The position numbers and the translations under genes were made by a program. The notes below the pieces were generated by a model. It was not told the origin of the DNA. It made no database searches and saw nothing but the letters and a program-made list of their open reading frames with translations. From NCBI GenBank assembly GCA_031429355.1, contig JANOZM010000013.1:496001-560000 (forward strand): a stretch of 64,000 bases of DNA, in the 5' to 3' direction. Shown one piece after another: positions 24,013 through 32,261 of the stretch. Every line of letters starts with the position of its first letter. The stretch's first letter is position 1. The stretch comes from JANOZM01 sp031429355. GTDB taxonomy: Bacteria; Pseudomonadota; Gammaproteobacteria; Burkholderiales; Burkholderiaceae_E.

Positions 24013-24947
24013 AAGAATCGACCAATAGTGCCACCGTCAGCGGTGGCATTCGTCATTTAAACGCGCAATGGCAAGACTGGCTTACCAATAATATTGTGGC
24101 TGGTTGCACCACAGAGTCCCTCATAGACACCATGAAGGAAAGCGACTTCGCGCCTGACTTTGCCGAAGCCGCAATTGCCGTAGTGCGCGCAATGACCGAG
24201 CGGGTCCAAGCGACCAATCCTAATTTGTTGCAAGACTACCAATCAGCTCCGCTAAACTTACCGCGTGGTGCCGATTCGCAATCAGTCGAGGTCAAGAGTA
24301 ATACCGAAAGTAATAAAGTACGGGTTGCCGACCGCGAAATGAATATCGTATTCACGTTAAACAACCCCAACATAGCGGTGATCGATGGCATTTTAAGCGA
24401 GCAAGAGTGCGACAAGCTAATCCAGTTTTCGTCAGGAAAGCTCAAAAGATCTGAAGTAATCGAGCGTGAATCGGGTGGGCATCAAATTAGTAAAGTCCGT
24501 ACCAGTGAGGGGACGCATTTTCAATTGGGTGAAAACGCAATTGTTGAGCGCCTAGAAAGGCGTATTCAAGCCCTAGTAGGCGCGCCAATCGAAAATGGCG
24601 AGCCTTTGCAAATTTTGCACTACGGTTTAGGGGGTGAATATTTACCTCATAATGATTTTTTCGATCCAAAGGATTCGGGAAGTGCTGCGCATTTAGCCGT
24701 AGGCGGTCAGCGGGTTGCGACGATGGTTATCTATTTAAATGACGTTCCGCAAGGTGGCGGTACCGCTTTTCCAGATATCGAGATGACGGTTCGGCCTAAA
24801 AAGGGTAGTGCGGTTTATTTCGAATATTGCAACGCGAGAGGTGATTTAGATGTACGCTTGTTGCATGCAGGCTTACCTGTCGCTAAAGGGGATAAATGGA
24901 TTGCCACCAAATGGATTCGCCAACGTCGGTATGGCTCAATTGAATAA
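24009..24947 (+). CDS. 2OG-Fe(II) oxygenase, prolyl 4-hydroxylase alpha-subunit-like
   Basis: A 312-aa dioxygenase using 2-oxoglutarate, Fe(II) and O2. The double-stranded beta-helix domain covers residues ~110-305. Iron ligands are H214 and D216 (in 'YLPHNDFFDP') and H286 (in 'LLHAGLPV'); K296 is the predicted 2-oxoglutarate ligand. The N-terminal 100 residues are helical and poorly conserved. Peptidyl-proline is the usual substrate class; the bacterial target is unknown. It stands between ilvC and pssA, a place where many relatives carry psd. A degenerate 12-bp array runs up to its start codon. Confidence 0.9.
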   Translation: MKESTNSATVSGGIRHLNAQWQDWLTNNIVAGCTTESLIDTMKESDFAPDFAEAAIAVVRAMTERVQATNPNLLQDYQSAPLNLPRGADSQSVEVKSNTESNKVRVADREMNIVFTLNNPNIAVIDGILSEQECDKLIQFSSGKLKRSEVIERESGGHQISKVRTSEGTHFQLGENAIVERLERRIQALVGAPIENGEPLQILHYGLGGEYLPHNDFFDPKDSGSAAHLAVGGQRVATMVIYLNDVPQGGGTAFPDIEMTVRPKKGSAVYFEYCNARGDLDVRLLHAGLPVAKGDKWIATKWIRQRRYGSIE

Positions 24948-24975
24948 AGTTCGATTGACGAAAGTTCAACAATGA
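24940..24975 (+). repeat. 15-bp echo before pssA, mini-ORF ending in ATGA
   Basis: AAAGTTC occurs at 24946-24952 and 24961-24967. TTG 24940 (also TTG 24955 in the same frame) opens a mini-ORF reading MNKVRLTKVQQ-stop whose TGA overlaps the pssA ATG (24972) as ATGA. It overlaps the stop of the oxygenase gene, linking the two genes translationally if used. Confidence 0.45.
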
Positions 24976-25814
24976 ATCCAACACCTGAAAAAGTGGTTTC
25001 GTCACGAAAAACTCCTAAGTTAAGGCATGTTGCCCAACCTACCGACGCGAGCCCATTTGTGGAGCCCGTAGTCAATGTGCTGCCGCCAGCTCGCAAACGT
25101 CCACGCGGCATTTACATCTTGCCCAATTTATTTACTACCGCGAATTTGTTTTGCGGTTTTTACGCCATTGTGCAGGCTATGAATGGACGCTTCGAGCAAT
25201 CTGCAATGGCGATCTTTTTCGCGATGGTTCTCGATAGTTTGGACGGTCGCGTAGCGCGCTTAACTAATACTCAAAGTACTTTTGGTGAGCAGTACGATAG
25301 CTTGGCCGATATGGTCTCGTTTGGCGCGGCACCGGCCTTGGTGATGTACGAATTTATACTTAAGGGCATGGGTAAATTGGGCTGGATAGCGGCCTTCATT
25401 TATGTTGCTGGTGCAGCGCTTCGATTGGCGCGCTTTAACGCTAACTTGGGTGTTGTCGACAAAAAGTTTTTTCAAGGGCTGGCTAGCCCAGCGGCTGCGG
25501 CTTTAGTTGCGGGGTTCGTGTGGCTTGTGGTCGATAACCGGCTAGGCGCAAAAATTAGTGACGACACAATTCGAATTTTGGCGTGCGGGCTTACCTTGTA
25601 TGCGGGCTTAACTATGGTTTCGAACGCGCCGTTTTATAGCTTTAAAGACATTAATTTACGAAAAGCCGTGCCTTTTACTTTTGCGCTGGTCATCGTTCTT
25701 GGTTTTGTTTTACTTAGCTTTGACCCGCCGATTGTTTTGTTTTGCCTGTTTACAGCCTATGCCTTGTCTGGTTGGTTTGTATGGTTGGCACGGAAACGGC
25801 AAAAACCACTGTAA
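24972..25814 (+). CDS. pssA: CDP-diacylglycerol-serine O-phosphatidyltransferase
   Basis: Makes phosphatidylserine from CDP-diacylglycerol and serine in the inner membrane. The 280-aa product has a ~45-residue polar N-terminus, then the membrane domain with 'PNLFTTANLFCGFYAI'. The CDP-alcohol phosphatidyltransferase signature D-G-x2-A-R-x8-G-x3-D-x3-D falls in 'DGRVARLTNTQSTFGEQYD' and the following SLAD. At least six hydrophobic segments follow. It lies 25 bp after the oxygenase gene. The usual partner psd is not in this window. Confidence 0.95.
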   Translation: MNPTPEKVVSSRKTPKLRHVAQPTDASPFVEPVVNVLPPARKRPRGIYILPNLFTTANLFCGFYAIVQAMNGRFEQSAMAIFFAMVLDSLDGRVARLTNTQSTFGEQYDSLADMVSFGAAPALVMYEFILKGMGKLGWIAAFIYVAGAALRLARFNANLGVVDKKFFQGLASPAAAALVAGFVWLVVDNRLGAKISDDTIRILACGLTLYAGLTMVSNAPFYSFKDINLRKAVPFTFALVIVLGFVLLSFDPPIVLFCLFTAYALSGWFVWLARKRQKPL

Positions 25815-25962
25815 AAGCAGTGATTAGATGCCGCATTTCTTGTGTGGGCGTCTTGTCAAATTGACGGTTCGCGCCGCAAAAGTTATCATCGGAAGCTTTG
25901 CTAGATGTTCGGTCCAAACGTGCCGAAAAGTCTAATAGCGTTAAAACGACGGTAGATAATTA

Positions 25963-26730
25963 ATGGGTCGGCCCAAATTAGTGGTTGGTAATTGGAAAAT
26001 GAATGGCGATACGGCGCAAGCCGAGGCGTTACTGTCTTTGCTCATCAAACCAATCGCAGCAATGTCTAACCAAGGGCAGGCGAGCAATTTTCAAGTTGCA
26101 GTTTGCCCAGCGCATCCGTATTTGGGTTTAGTCGGGACGCGGCTTGCTTCGTCAACAATTGCCTTGGGTGCGCAAAATTGTGCGCAATCCCCTAGCGGTG
26201 CATTTACTGGCGAAACCAGTGCAGCGATGCTTGCAGATCTAAAGTGTACCTTTGTAATTTTGGGACATTCAGAGCGCAGAGCATTGTTTGGTGACACCGA
26301 TTCAGTGGTTGCCTTAAAAATTGCTCGATGTCTCGAAGCGGGATTAAAACCCATTGTTTGCGTTGGCGAAACTTTGGCCGAGCGTGAAGCGGGCCAGTTT
26401 GCCCAAGTGATTAGCACTCAATTAAATGCGGCATTGGCCGTATTGCCCAAAGAAGTAAATCGGTTTGTTGTTGCCTACGAACCAGTCTGGGCCATTGGCA
26501 CCGGAAAAACTGCTTCGCCCGAACAAGCTCAAGAAGTGCACGCATTAATTCGAAGTCAATTGTCGGCAGCAGGTTTTCCTGCCCAAGAAATTGCAATTTT
26601 GTATGGCGGTAGCGTTAAAAGTAGTAACGCGGCAAGCCTATTTTCCCAAACGGATATTGATGGTGGATTAATTGGCGGAGCCGCCTTAATTGCCGAAGAA
26701 TTCATCGCTATCTGCAGCGCTTTGCAGTGA
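25963..26730 (+). CDS. tpiA: Triosephosphate isomerase
   Basis: Interconverts dihydroxyacetone phosphate and glyceraldehyde 3-phosphate. The 255-aa TIM barrel shows 'VVGNWKMNGD' with the catalytic Lys, 'FVILGHSERRALFG' with the catalytic His, 'VAYEPVWAIGTGKTA' with the catalytic Glu on loop 6, and 'ILYGGSVKSSNA' phosphate binding. It precedes secG, tRNA-Leu and nuo genes, a common proteobacterial order. A 148-bp gap separates it from pssA. Confidence 0.97.
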   Translation: MGRPKLVVGNWKMNGDTAQAEALLSLLIKPIAAMSNQGQASNFQVAVCPAHPYLGLVGTRLASSTIALGAQNCAQSPSGAFTGETSAAMLADLKCTFVILGHSERRALFGDTDSVVALKIARCLEAGLKPIVCVGETLAEREAGQFAQVISTQLNAALAVLPKEVNRFVVAYEPVWAIGTGKTASPEQAQEVHALIRSQLSAAGFPAQEIAILYGGSVKSSNAASLFSQTDIDGGLIGGAALIAEEFIAICSALQ

Positions 26731-26747
26731 AAGTTTAAGAAGACATT

Positions 26748-27320
26748 ATGGATATTTTTTACTCAGTGGTTTTAACCGCGCAAGTTCTATCAGCGTTGGC
26801 AATTATTGTTTTGGTGCTAATGCAGCACGGTAAGGGTGCTGATATGGGTGCCTCATTTGGTAGTGGTGCTTCCGGTAGCCTTTTTGGCGCAACCGGTGCC
26901 GCCAACTTCTTGAGCAAAGCAACAGCAGCTGCAGCAACTTTGTTCTTTTGCACGACATTAGGCTTGGCTTACCTGTCCAAAAGTCGAGTCGTTGCCGCCC
27001 CAGAAAGCGTCATGGATAAAGCTACTCCCGGTGCTGCTGGTAACACACCTGCAATTCCTCCAAATCCAGCAATTCCACCCGCTGCGGTGCCGTCTGGTAC
27101 AGCTCCAGTAGCGGTACCTCCTGCAGGTGCCCCCGCTCCCGCAGTTACGCCTAGTGCGCCAGTAACTACGCCGCAATCGTCGGCACCAGCTCCTGCAGTT
27201 TCGCAACCAGCAGCGAGTTCGGTTGCCCCAGCAGCAGTTCCTGCGGCCGGTTCAGCACCGCCAGCATCAGTGCCGTCTTCTGCAACGCCACCAGCAGTTG
27301 CACCAGCAGCGCCGAAGTAA
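26748..27320 (+). CDS. secG: Protein-export membrane protein SecG with long Pro/Ala tail
   Basis: SecG assists the SecYEG translocon. The conserved part is residues 1-80: two transmembrane helices (near 5-22 and 56-75) around 'LMQHGKGADMGASFGSGASGSLFG'. After about residue 95 the protein is almost only Pro, Ala, Val and Ser, with 'PPNPAIPP' and 'APAPAV' style repeats, to residue 190. Tails of this type occur in betaproteobacterial SecG but this one is long. It starts 17 bp after tpiA, probably one operon. Confidence 0.95.
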   Translation: MDIFYSVVLTAQVLSALAIIVLVLMQHGKGADMGASFGSGASGSLFGATGAANFLSKATAAAATLFFCTTLGLAYLSKSRVVAAPESVMDKATPGAAGNTPAIPPNPAIPPAAVPSGTAPVAVPPAGAPAPAVTPSAPVTTPQSSAPAPAVSQPAASSVAPAAVPAAGSAPPASVPSSATPPAVAPAAPK

Positions 27321-27328
27321 CCTTTTAG

Positions 27329-27354
27329 AGCCTGAGCTCAATAGATTTCAGGCT
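27329..27354 (+). terminator. Hairpin after secG, possible weak terminator
   Basis: AGCCTGA (27329-27335) pairs with TCAGGCT (27348-27354) across a 12-nt loop, 8 bp after the secG stop. No T-run follows, so termination is only possible, not shown. Confidence 0.3.
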
Positions 27355-27460
27355 ACAATACGATTTGTTGCATTGCAGTATTTTTATGCGATTTATCCTC
27401 GAATCAATTTTTGATTTGGCTCAAAAAAAGAGTCAAATAGTTTTAAAAAAGTAGTTCCTT

Positions 27461-27545
27461 GCCGACGTGGTGAAATTGGTAGACACGCTATCTTGAGGGG
27501 GTAGTGGCGAAAGCTGTACGAGTTCGAGTCTCGTCGTCGGCACCA
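27461..27545 (+). tRNA. tRNA-Leu (anticodon GAG)
   Basis: An 85-nt class II tRNA. The acceptor GCCGACG pairs with CGTCGGC before A-CCA, which is encoded. The anticodon stem CTATC/GGTAG encloses TTGAGGG with anticodon GAG at 27495-27497. A variable arm and the T-arm GTTCGAGTC are present. Located between secG and nuoA, as in many betaproteobacteria. Confidence 0.97.
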
Positions 27546-27638
27546 AAATTAAAATGTAGTCGCATTGTAAGCGCTGCAAATTATACAAATACAAGCGGCA
27601 ATCGGGGTGTGGTTGGCGCGGATGGAGTAAAGCGTTAC

Positions 27639-28001
27639 ATGTCGAATCTCGAGCAATATTTGCCAGTGCTGCTATTTATTTTTATCGGCCTTGCCGTTGG
27701 TATTGGTCCAATGCTGATCGGTAAATTACTTGGCCCCTCGCGCCCTAACGCAGCTAAAAACTCCCCATACGAATGCGGTTTCGAAGCCTTTGAAGATGCC
27801 CGCATGCAATTTGATATCCGTTATTACTTGGTGGCCATTTTGTTCATCTTGTTTGATCTTGAAGTTGCTTTCTTTTTCCCATGGGCTTTAGTTTTTCAAA
27901 GCATGTCAGCTCAAGTATTTTGGCCCATGATGGTATTCATAGTAATTTTGTTGGTTGCATTCATCTACGAATGGAAGAAAGGCGCACTCGATTGGGAGTA
28001 A
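27639..28001 (+). CDS. nuoA: NADH-quinone oxidoreductase subunit A
   Basis: Membrane subunit of complex I. The 120-aa product has three transmembrane helices (about residues 8-28, 62-82, 88-108). The conserved loop 'KNSPYECGFEAFEDARMQFDIRYYLVAILFILFDLEVAFFFPW' spans residues 40-82 and contains the Cys near the quinone cavity. The start at 27639 is chosen from the family N-terminus (MSNLEQYLP) and a GGAG ribosome binding site; an earlier in-frame GTG would lie inside the tRNA. First gene of the 14-gene nuo operon. Confidence 0.97.
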   Translation: MSNLEQYLPVLLFIFIGLAVGIGPMLIGKLLGPSRPNAAKNSPYECGFEAFEDARMQFDIRYYLVAILFILFDLEVAFFFPWALVFQSMSAQVFWPMMVFIVILLVAFIYEWKKGALDWE

Positions 28002-28019
28002 TCCCAAGAGGCTAAAACG

Positions 28020-28496
28020 ATGAGTATTGAAGGTATTTTGAATGAAGGGTTTGTAACGACCCAAGTCGACAAGCTAGTAAACTGGACAAGAACGGGTTCG
28101 CTCTGGCCTATGTCGTTTGGTTTGGCTTGCTGCGCCGTTGAGATGATGCACGCCGGCGCTGCGCGTTACGACCTCGACCGTTTTGGTATTGTGTTTCGTC
28201 CTAGTCCGCGCCAAAGCGATGTAATGATTGTGGCTGGCACCCTGTGCAACAAAATGGCGCCAGCGCTACGCAAAGTCTACGATCAAATGTCCGAGCCACG
28301 TTGGGTTATCTCGATGGGTTCATGCGCTAACGGTGGTGGCTACTACCACTACAGTTATTCAGTTGTGCGCGGCTGTGATCGCATTGTGCCGGTCGACGTG
28401 TATGTGCCCGGTTGCCCACCAACCGCCGAAGCTTTGTTGTACGGCATCATGCAGTTGCAAAATAAAATTCGCAACACCAATACGATTGCGCGCTAA
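28020..28496 (+). CDS. nuoB: NADH-quinone oxidoreductase subunit B
   Basis: Holds cluster N2, the last iron-sulfur cluster before quinone. The 158-aa product has the ligands in 'LACCAVEMMHAG', 'SMGSCANGGGYYHYS' and 'VPGCPPTAEALLYG'. Short N-terminus and normal length. It starts 18 bp after nuoA with AGAGGC upstream. Confidence 0.98.
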   Translation: MSIEGILNEGFVTTQVDKLVNWTRTGSLWPMSFGLACCAVEMMHAGAARYDLDRFGIVFRPSPRQSDVMIVAGTLCNKMAPALRKVYDQMSEPRWVISMGSCANGGGYYHYSYSVVRGCDRIVPVDVYVPGCPPTAEALLYGIMQLQNKIRNTNTIAR

Positions 28497-28498
28497 CG

Positions 28499-29107
28499 AT
28501 GACGCGACTCGAAACATTACAAGCAGCGTTGCAAATCGAATTGCAAATGGAGGGTGAAAACCCATTGGCCGTCATTGCAACTCAAGTGGGTGAAATTACG
28601 GTCACTGTAAAGCCAGTGAATTACATTGAAGTTGCCAAAAAATTACGCGATGCCCCAGCATTAAAATTTGAATCCCTGCTCGATTTATGCGGTGTTGACT
28701 ATTCCGAATACGGGCAAGGCTCATGGAGTGGTGCACGTTTCGGAGTTGTAAGCCATTTGTTATCGGTCACCAATAACCAGCGGGTGCGACTTCGCGTGTT
28801 TGTGTCGGATGATGATTTTCCCGTAATCGAGTCCTTGGTAGACGTATTTGCGGCCTGCGGTTGGTACGAGCGCGAAGCCTTCGACTTGTTTGGGATTTTG
28901 TTTGAAGGCCATCCCGATTTACGTCGCATCTTGACCGACTATGGTTTTGTTGGCCATCCGTTTCGTAAAGATTTCCCTGTTTCTGGGCACGTCGAAATGC
29001 GTTACGACCCAGAGCAAAAGCGCGTTATTTATCAACCCGTCACCATTGAGCCGCGCGAAATTATTCCGCGAGTAATTCGTGAAGATGGCTACGGGGTAGG
29101 GCGATAA
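28499..29107 (+). CDS. nuoC: NADH-quinone oxidoreductase subunit C
   Basis: 30-kDa-type peripheral-arm subunit of complex I, 202 aa. It contains the signature 'EREAFDLFGILFEGHPDLRRILTDYGFVGHPFRKDFP' across residues 121-158. The central beta domain 'LDLCGVDYSEYG' is also present. It is separate from NuoD (not fused as in E. coli), which is normal for betaproteobacteria. The start is 2 bp after the nuoB stop. Confidence 0.97.
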   Translation: MTRLETLQAALQIELQMEGENPLAVIATQVGEITVTVKPVNYIEVAKKLRDAPALKFESLLDLCGVDYSEYGQGSWSGARFGVVSHLLSVTNNQRVRLRVFVSDDDFPVIESLVDVFAACGWYEREAFDLFGILFEGHPDLRRILTDYGFVGHPFRKDFPVSGHVEMRYDPEQKRVIYQPVTIEPREIIPRVIREDGYGVGR

Positions 29108-29125
29108 TGTGCACAAAGGTTAACC

Positions 29126-30379
29126 ATGGCTGAAATTAAAAACTACACCCTTAACTTTGGACCGCAACATCCAGCGGCACACGGGGTATTGCGTCTAGTG
29201 TTAGAGCTTGATGGCGAAGTCGTGCAACGTGCCGACCCACATATTGGTTTGTTGCATCGCGCCACAGAAAAACTAGCCGAAACCCGCACTTACTTGCAAT
29301 CGGTTCCGTACATGGACCGCCTCGATTATGTTTCGATGATGTGTAACGAGCATGCCTACGTCTTGGCAATGGAAAAATTGCTGGCTGTCGATGTTCCGTT
29401 ACGTGCGCAATATATTCGCGTGATGTTTGACGAAATTACCCGCATCCTAAATCACTTGCTGTGGTTGGGTGCTCATGCTTTAGATATCGGTGCAATGACC
29501 GTGTTCTTGTACGCGTTTCGCGAGCGTGAAGATTTAATGGATTGTTACGAAGCAGTTTCTGGCGCTCGTTTGCATGCAGCTTACTATCGTCCTGGTGGTG
29601 TGTATCGCGACTTGCCAGATCGTATGCCGCAATACAGCGCTTCTAAAGTGCGTAGCGCTAAAGCTATTGCCGACGTTAACAGCAATCGCCAAGGTTCGCT
29701 GCTCGACTTTATCGAAGACTTTACCAATCGTTTTCCTAAGTATGTTGATGAATACGAAACACTGTTAACCGACAACCGAATTTGGAAGCAACGGACCGTT
29801 GGTATTGGCGTTGTATCACCTGAGCGTGCCAAAGAATTAGGTTTTACTGGCCCAATGTTGCGCGGCTCTGGAATTGCTTGGGATTTACGCAAGCACCAGC
29901 CTTACGAAGTTTACGATTTAATGAAGTTCGATATTCCAATTGGCAAAAATGGCGATTGTTACGATCGCTATTTGGTGCGAGTAGCCGAGTTGCGTGAGTC
30001 GAACAAAATTATCAAACAATGTGTTGAGTGGTTGCGTAATAATCCTGGTCCGGTAATGACCAGCAATCACAAAATTGCGCCGCCAACCCGTGTTGAAATG
30101 AAGTCCAATATGGAAGAATTGATTCACCACTTTAAGCTGTTCACCGAGGGCTTTCATATGCCCGAAGGTCAAGCTTATTCGGCTGTGGAGCACCCCAAGG
30201 GTGAGTTTGGTATTTACATTGTTTCTGATGGGGCTAACAAGCCCTACCGTTTAAAAATTCGCGCGCCAGGGTTTGCACACTTGCAAGCGCTCGATGAAAT
30301 GTCTCGTGGTCACATGATTGCCGACGTTGTAGCAATTATTGGTACGCAAGATATTGTGTTTGGAGAGATTGATCGATGA
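29126..30379 (+). CDS. nuoD: NADH-quinone oxidoreductase subunit D
   Basis: 49-kDa-type subunit forming the quinone-binding cavity with NuoB. The 417-aa product begins with 'NFGPQHPAAHGVLRLVLELDG' (residues ~10-30, with the quinone-site His) and has 'GLLHRATEKLAE', 'YVSMMCNEHAY' and C-terminal 'DVVAIIGTQDIVFGEIDR'. Its TGA overlaps the nuoE ATG (ATGA). Confidence 0.98.
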   Translation: MAEIKNYTLNFGPQHPAAHGVLRLVLELDGEVVQRADPHIGLLHRATEKLAETRTYLQSVPYMDRLDYVSMMCNEHAYVLAMEKLLAVDVPLRAQYIRVMFDEITRILNHLLWLGAHALDIGAMTVFLYAFREREDLMDCYEAVSGARLHAAYYRPGGVYRDLPDRMPQYSASKVRSAKAIADVNSNRQGSLLDFIEDFTNRFPKYVDEYETLLTDNRIWKQRTVGIGVVSPERAKELGFTGPMLRGSGIAWDLRKHQPYEVYDLMKFDIPIGKNGDCYDRYLVRVAELRESNKIIKQCVEWLRNNPGPVMTSNHKIAPPTRVEMKSNMEELIHHFKLFTEGFHMPEGQAYSAVEHPKGEFGIYIVSDGANKPYRLKIRAPGFAHLQALDEMSRGHMIADVVAIIGTQDIVFGEIDR

Positions 30380-30885
30380 GTTTGTTGTCTGAAGCCGCTT
30401 ACCAAAAGATCGCTCGCGAATTAACAAAATTCCCAGCGGATCAAAAGCAATCAGCGACGATGGCTGCACTAGCTATTGGTCAAGACGAAGTGGGCTGGAT
30501 GAGTCCCGAGCTAATCGAAGACGTTGCGCGCGTACTTGAAATGCAACCCATTGCAGTGCACGAAGTGGCCTCGTTTTATACGATGTACAACAAAAAGCCA
30601 GTAGGCAAATTCCATTTAACGGTTTGCACCAATTTGCCTTGCCAGTTGCGCGATGCGAACAAGGCGGCCGAGTATTTAAAAGGTAAGCTGGGAATTACTT
30701 GGGGCGAAAAAACCGCTGACGGACTGTTCTCGTTGCAAGAGGGCGAATGCCAAGGAGCCTGTGCAGACTCTCCAGTGATGTTAGTGAATAACAAGCGCAT
30801 GTGTAGTTTCATGAGCTATTCAAAAATTGATAGTTTGTTAGACGAATTAAAATCGGCTGGCACAACTGCAGCGCAAGCTAAGTAA
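30376..30885 (+). CDS. nuoE: NADH-quinone oxidoreductase subunit E
   Basis: 24-kDa-type subunit with a [2Fe-2S] cluster (N1a). The 169-aa product is a thioredoxin-like ferredoxin. Its four Cys ligands lie in 'TVCTNLPCQLRDA' and 'EGECQGACADSPV'; the helical N-domain includes 'LAIGQDEVGWMSPELIEDV'. The second ligand motif CxxxC fits the family. It overlaps nuoD by 4 nt. Confidence 0.97.
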   Translation: MSLLSEAAYQKIARELTKFPADQKQSATMAALAIGQDEVGWMSPELIEDVARVLEMQPIAVHEVASFYTMYNKKPVGKFHLTVCTNLPCQLRDANKAAEYLKGKLGITWGEKTADGLFSLQEGECQGACADSPVMLVNNKRMCSFMSYSKIDSLLDELKSAGTTAAQAK

Positions 30886-30895
30886 GGGAAATATC

Positions 30896-32230
30896 TTGGG
30901 TGCCATTGAAGTTCCACAAATTGAAACCTGTTTCCATGGACGGCATATCAATCCGCAAATTATGGCGGGCCTGTCTGCCGACGCTTGGCATTTAAAAGAC
31001 TACGAAGCACGCGGCGGTTATGCGGCTTTGCGTAAAATTTTAGGTAAAGATGGTGGCGCTGGTTTAACTCCAGAACAAGTCATTGCCGAAGTAAAGTCAT
31101 CAGCTTTGCGTGGTCGTGGTGGCGCAGGTTTTCCAACTGGTCTGAAGTGGAGCTTTATGCCCCGTCAGTTTCCAGGACAAAAGTATTTGGTGTGCAACTC
31201 AGACGAGGGTGAGCCCGGTACTTGCAAAGACCGCGATATTTTGCGTTACAACCCGCACAGCGTTATTGAAGGTATGGCTATTGCTGCATTTGCAATGGGT
31301 ATTACGGTGGGCTATAACTATATTCATGGCGAAATTTGGGATGTCTACGCCCGCTTCGAAGAAGCGCTCGATGAAGCCCGTGCAGCCGGATTGTTAGGCG
31401 ACAATATTCAAGGTTCGCCGTTTACTTTTCAATTGCATGCATTTCACGGGTTCGGTGCTTACATTTGCGGTGAAGAAACCGCGCTATTAGAGTCACTCGA
31501 AGGTAAAAAAGGGCAGCCGCGCTTTAAGCCACCGTTTCCTGCTAGTTACGGTTTATACGGCAAGCCCACAACAATTAACAACACCGAAACTTTTGCCGCG
31601 GTGCCGTGGATTATTCGCAATGGTGGGGCTGCGTATCTCGAATGCGGCAAGCCTAATAACGGTGGAACCAAATTGTTTTCAGTGTCGGGCGATGTCGAGT
31701 TACCGGGCAATTACGAAGTGCCAATGGGCACGCCTTTTGCAAAGTTACTCGAGCTAGCCGGTGGTGTTCGTGGTGGACGCAAATTAAAAGCCGTTATCCC
31801 TGGTGGGTCGTCGATGCCGGTGCTTCCAGCCGAAATTATGATGGCTACTGATATGGACTATGACTCCATTTCCAAAGCGGGCTCAATGTTGGGTTCCGGA
31901 GCGGTTATTGTGATGGACGAAACCCGTTGCATGGTGAAAAGTTTATTGCGTCTGTCTTATTTTTATTACGAAGAGTCTTGTGGCCAATGCACCCCTTGTC
32001 GTGAAGGCACGGGTTGGTTGTATCGCATGGTCAAGCGTATCGAAGAAGGACAGGGCACGATGGAAGACATCGCCAAATTAGGCGAAGTTGCCGACAACAT
32101 CCAAGGGCGCACAATTTGCGCTTTAGGTGATGCCGCGGCAATGCCCGTTAAAGCATTTTTAAAGCATTACATGAATGAGTTTGTTCACCACGTAGAGCAT
32201 AAGCGCTGCGTTGTACCAAGCTATATTTAA
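30896..32230 (+). CDS. nuoF: NADH-quinone oxidoreductase subunit F
   Basis: 51-kDa-type subunit that binds NADH and FMN and carries [4Fe-4S] N3. The 444-aa product shows 'LRGRGGAGFPTGLKW' (nucleotide binding), 'GAYICGEETALLESLEGK' (FMN region) and 'ESCGQCTPCREGTGWL' with Cys ligands. The start is TTG at 30896 (ribosome binding site AAGGGA). Residues 'ETCFHGRHINPQIMAGL' match the family N-terminus and would be lost from the next ATG. Confidence 0.97.
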   Translation: MGAIEVPQIETCFHGRHINPQIMAGLSADAWHLKDYEARGGYAALRKILGKDGGAGLTPEQVIAEVKSSALRGRGGAGFPTGLKWSFMPRQFPGQKYLVCNSDEGEPGTCKDRDILRYNPHSVIEGMAIAAFAMGITVGYNYIHGEIWDVYARFEEALDEARAAGLLGDNIQGSPFTFQLHAFHGFGAYICGEETALLESLEGKKGQPRFKPPFPASYGLYGKPTTINNTETFAAVPWIIRNGGAAYLECGKPNNGGTKLFSVSGDVELPGNYEVPMGTPFAKLLELAGGVRGGRKLKAVIPGGSSMPVLPAEIMMATDMDYDSISKAGSMLGSGAVIVMDETRCMVKSLLRLSYFYYEESCGQCTPCREGTGWLYRMVKRIEEGQGTMEDIAKLGEVADNIQGRTICALGDAAAMPVKAFLKHYMNEFVHHVEHKRCVVPSYI

Positions 32231-32261
32231 TTGATCAAGAACAGATAAAAAGCACAGAGCC

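Noticed and set aside
23847..24056. Minus-strand 69-codon frame with RISIRI repeats
   Set aside because: It is the reverse reading of the 12-bp array and overlaps the oxygenase start; the repeat explains its openness.
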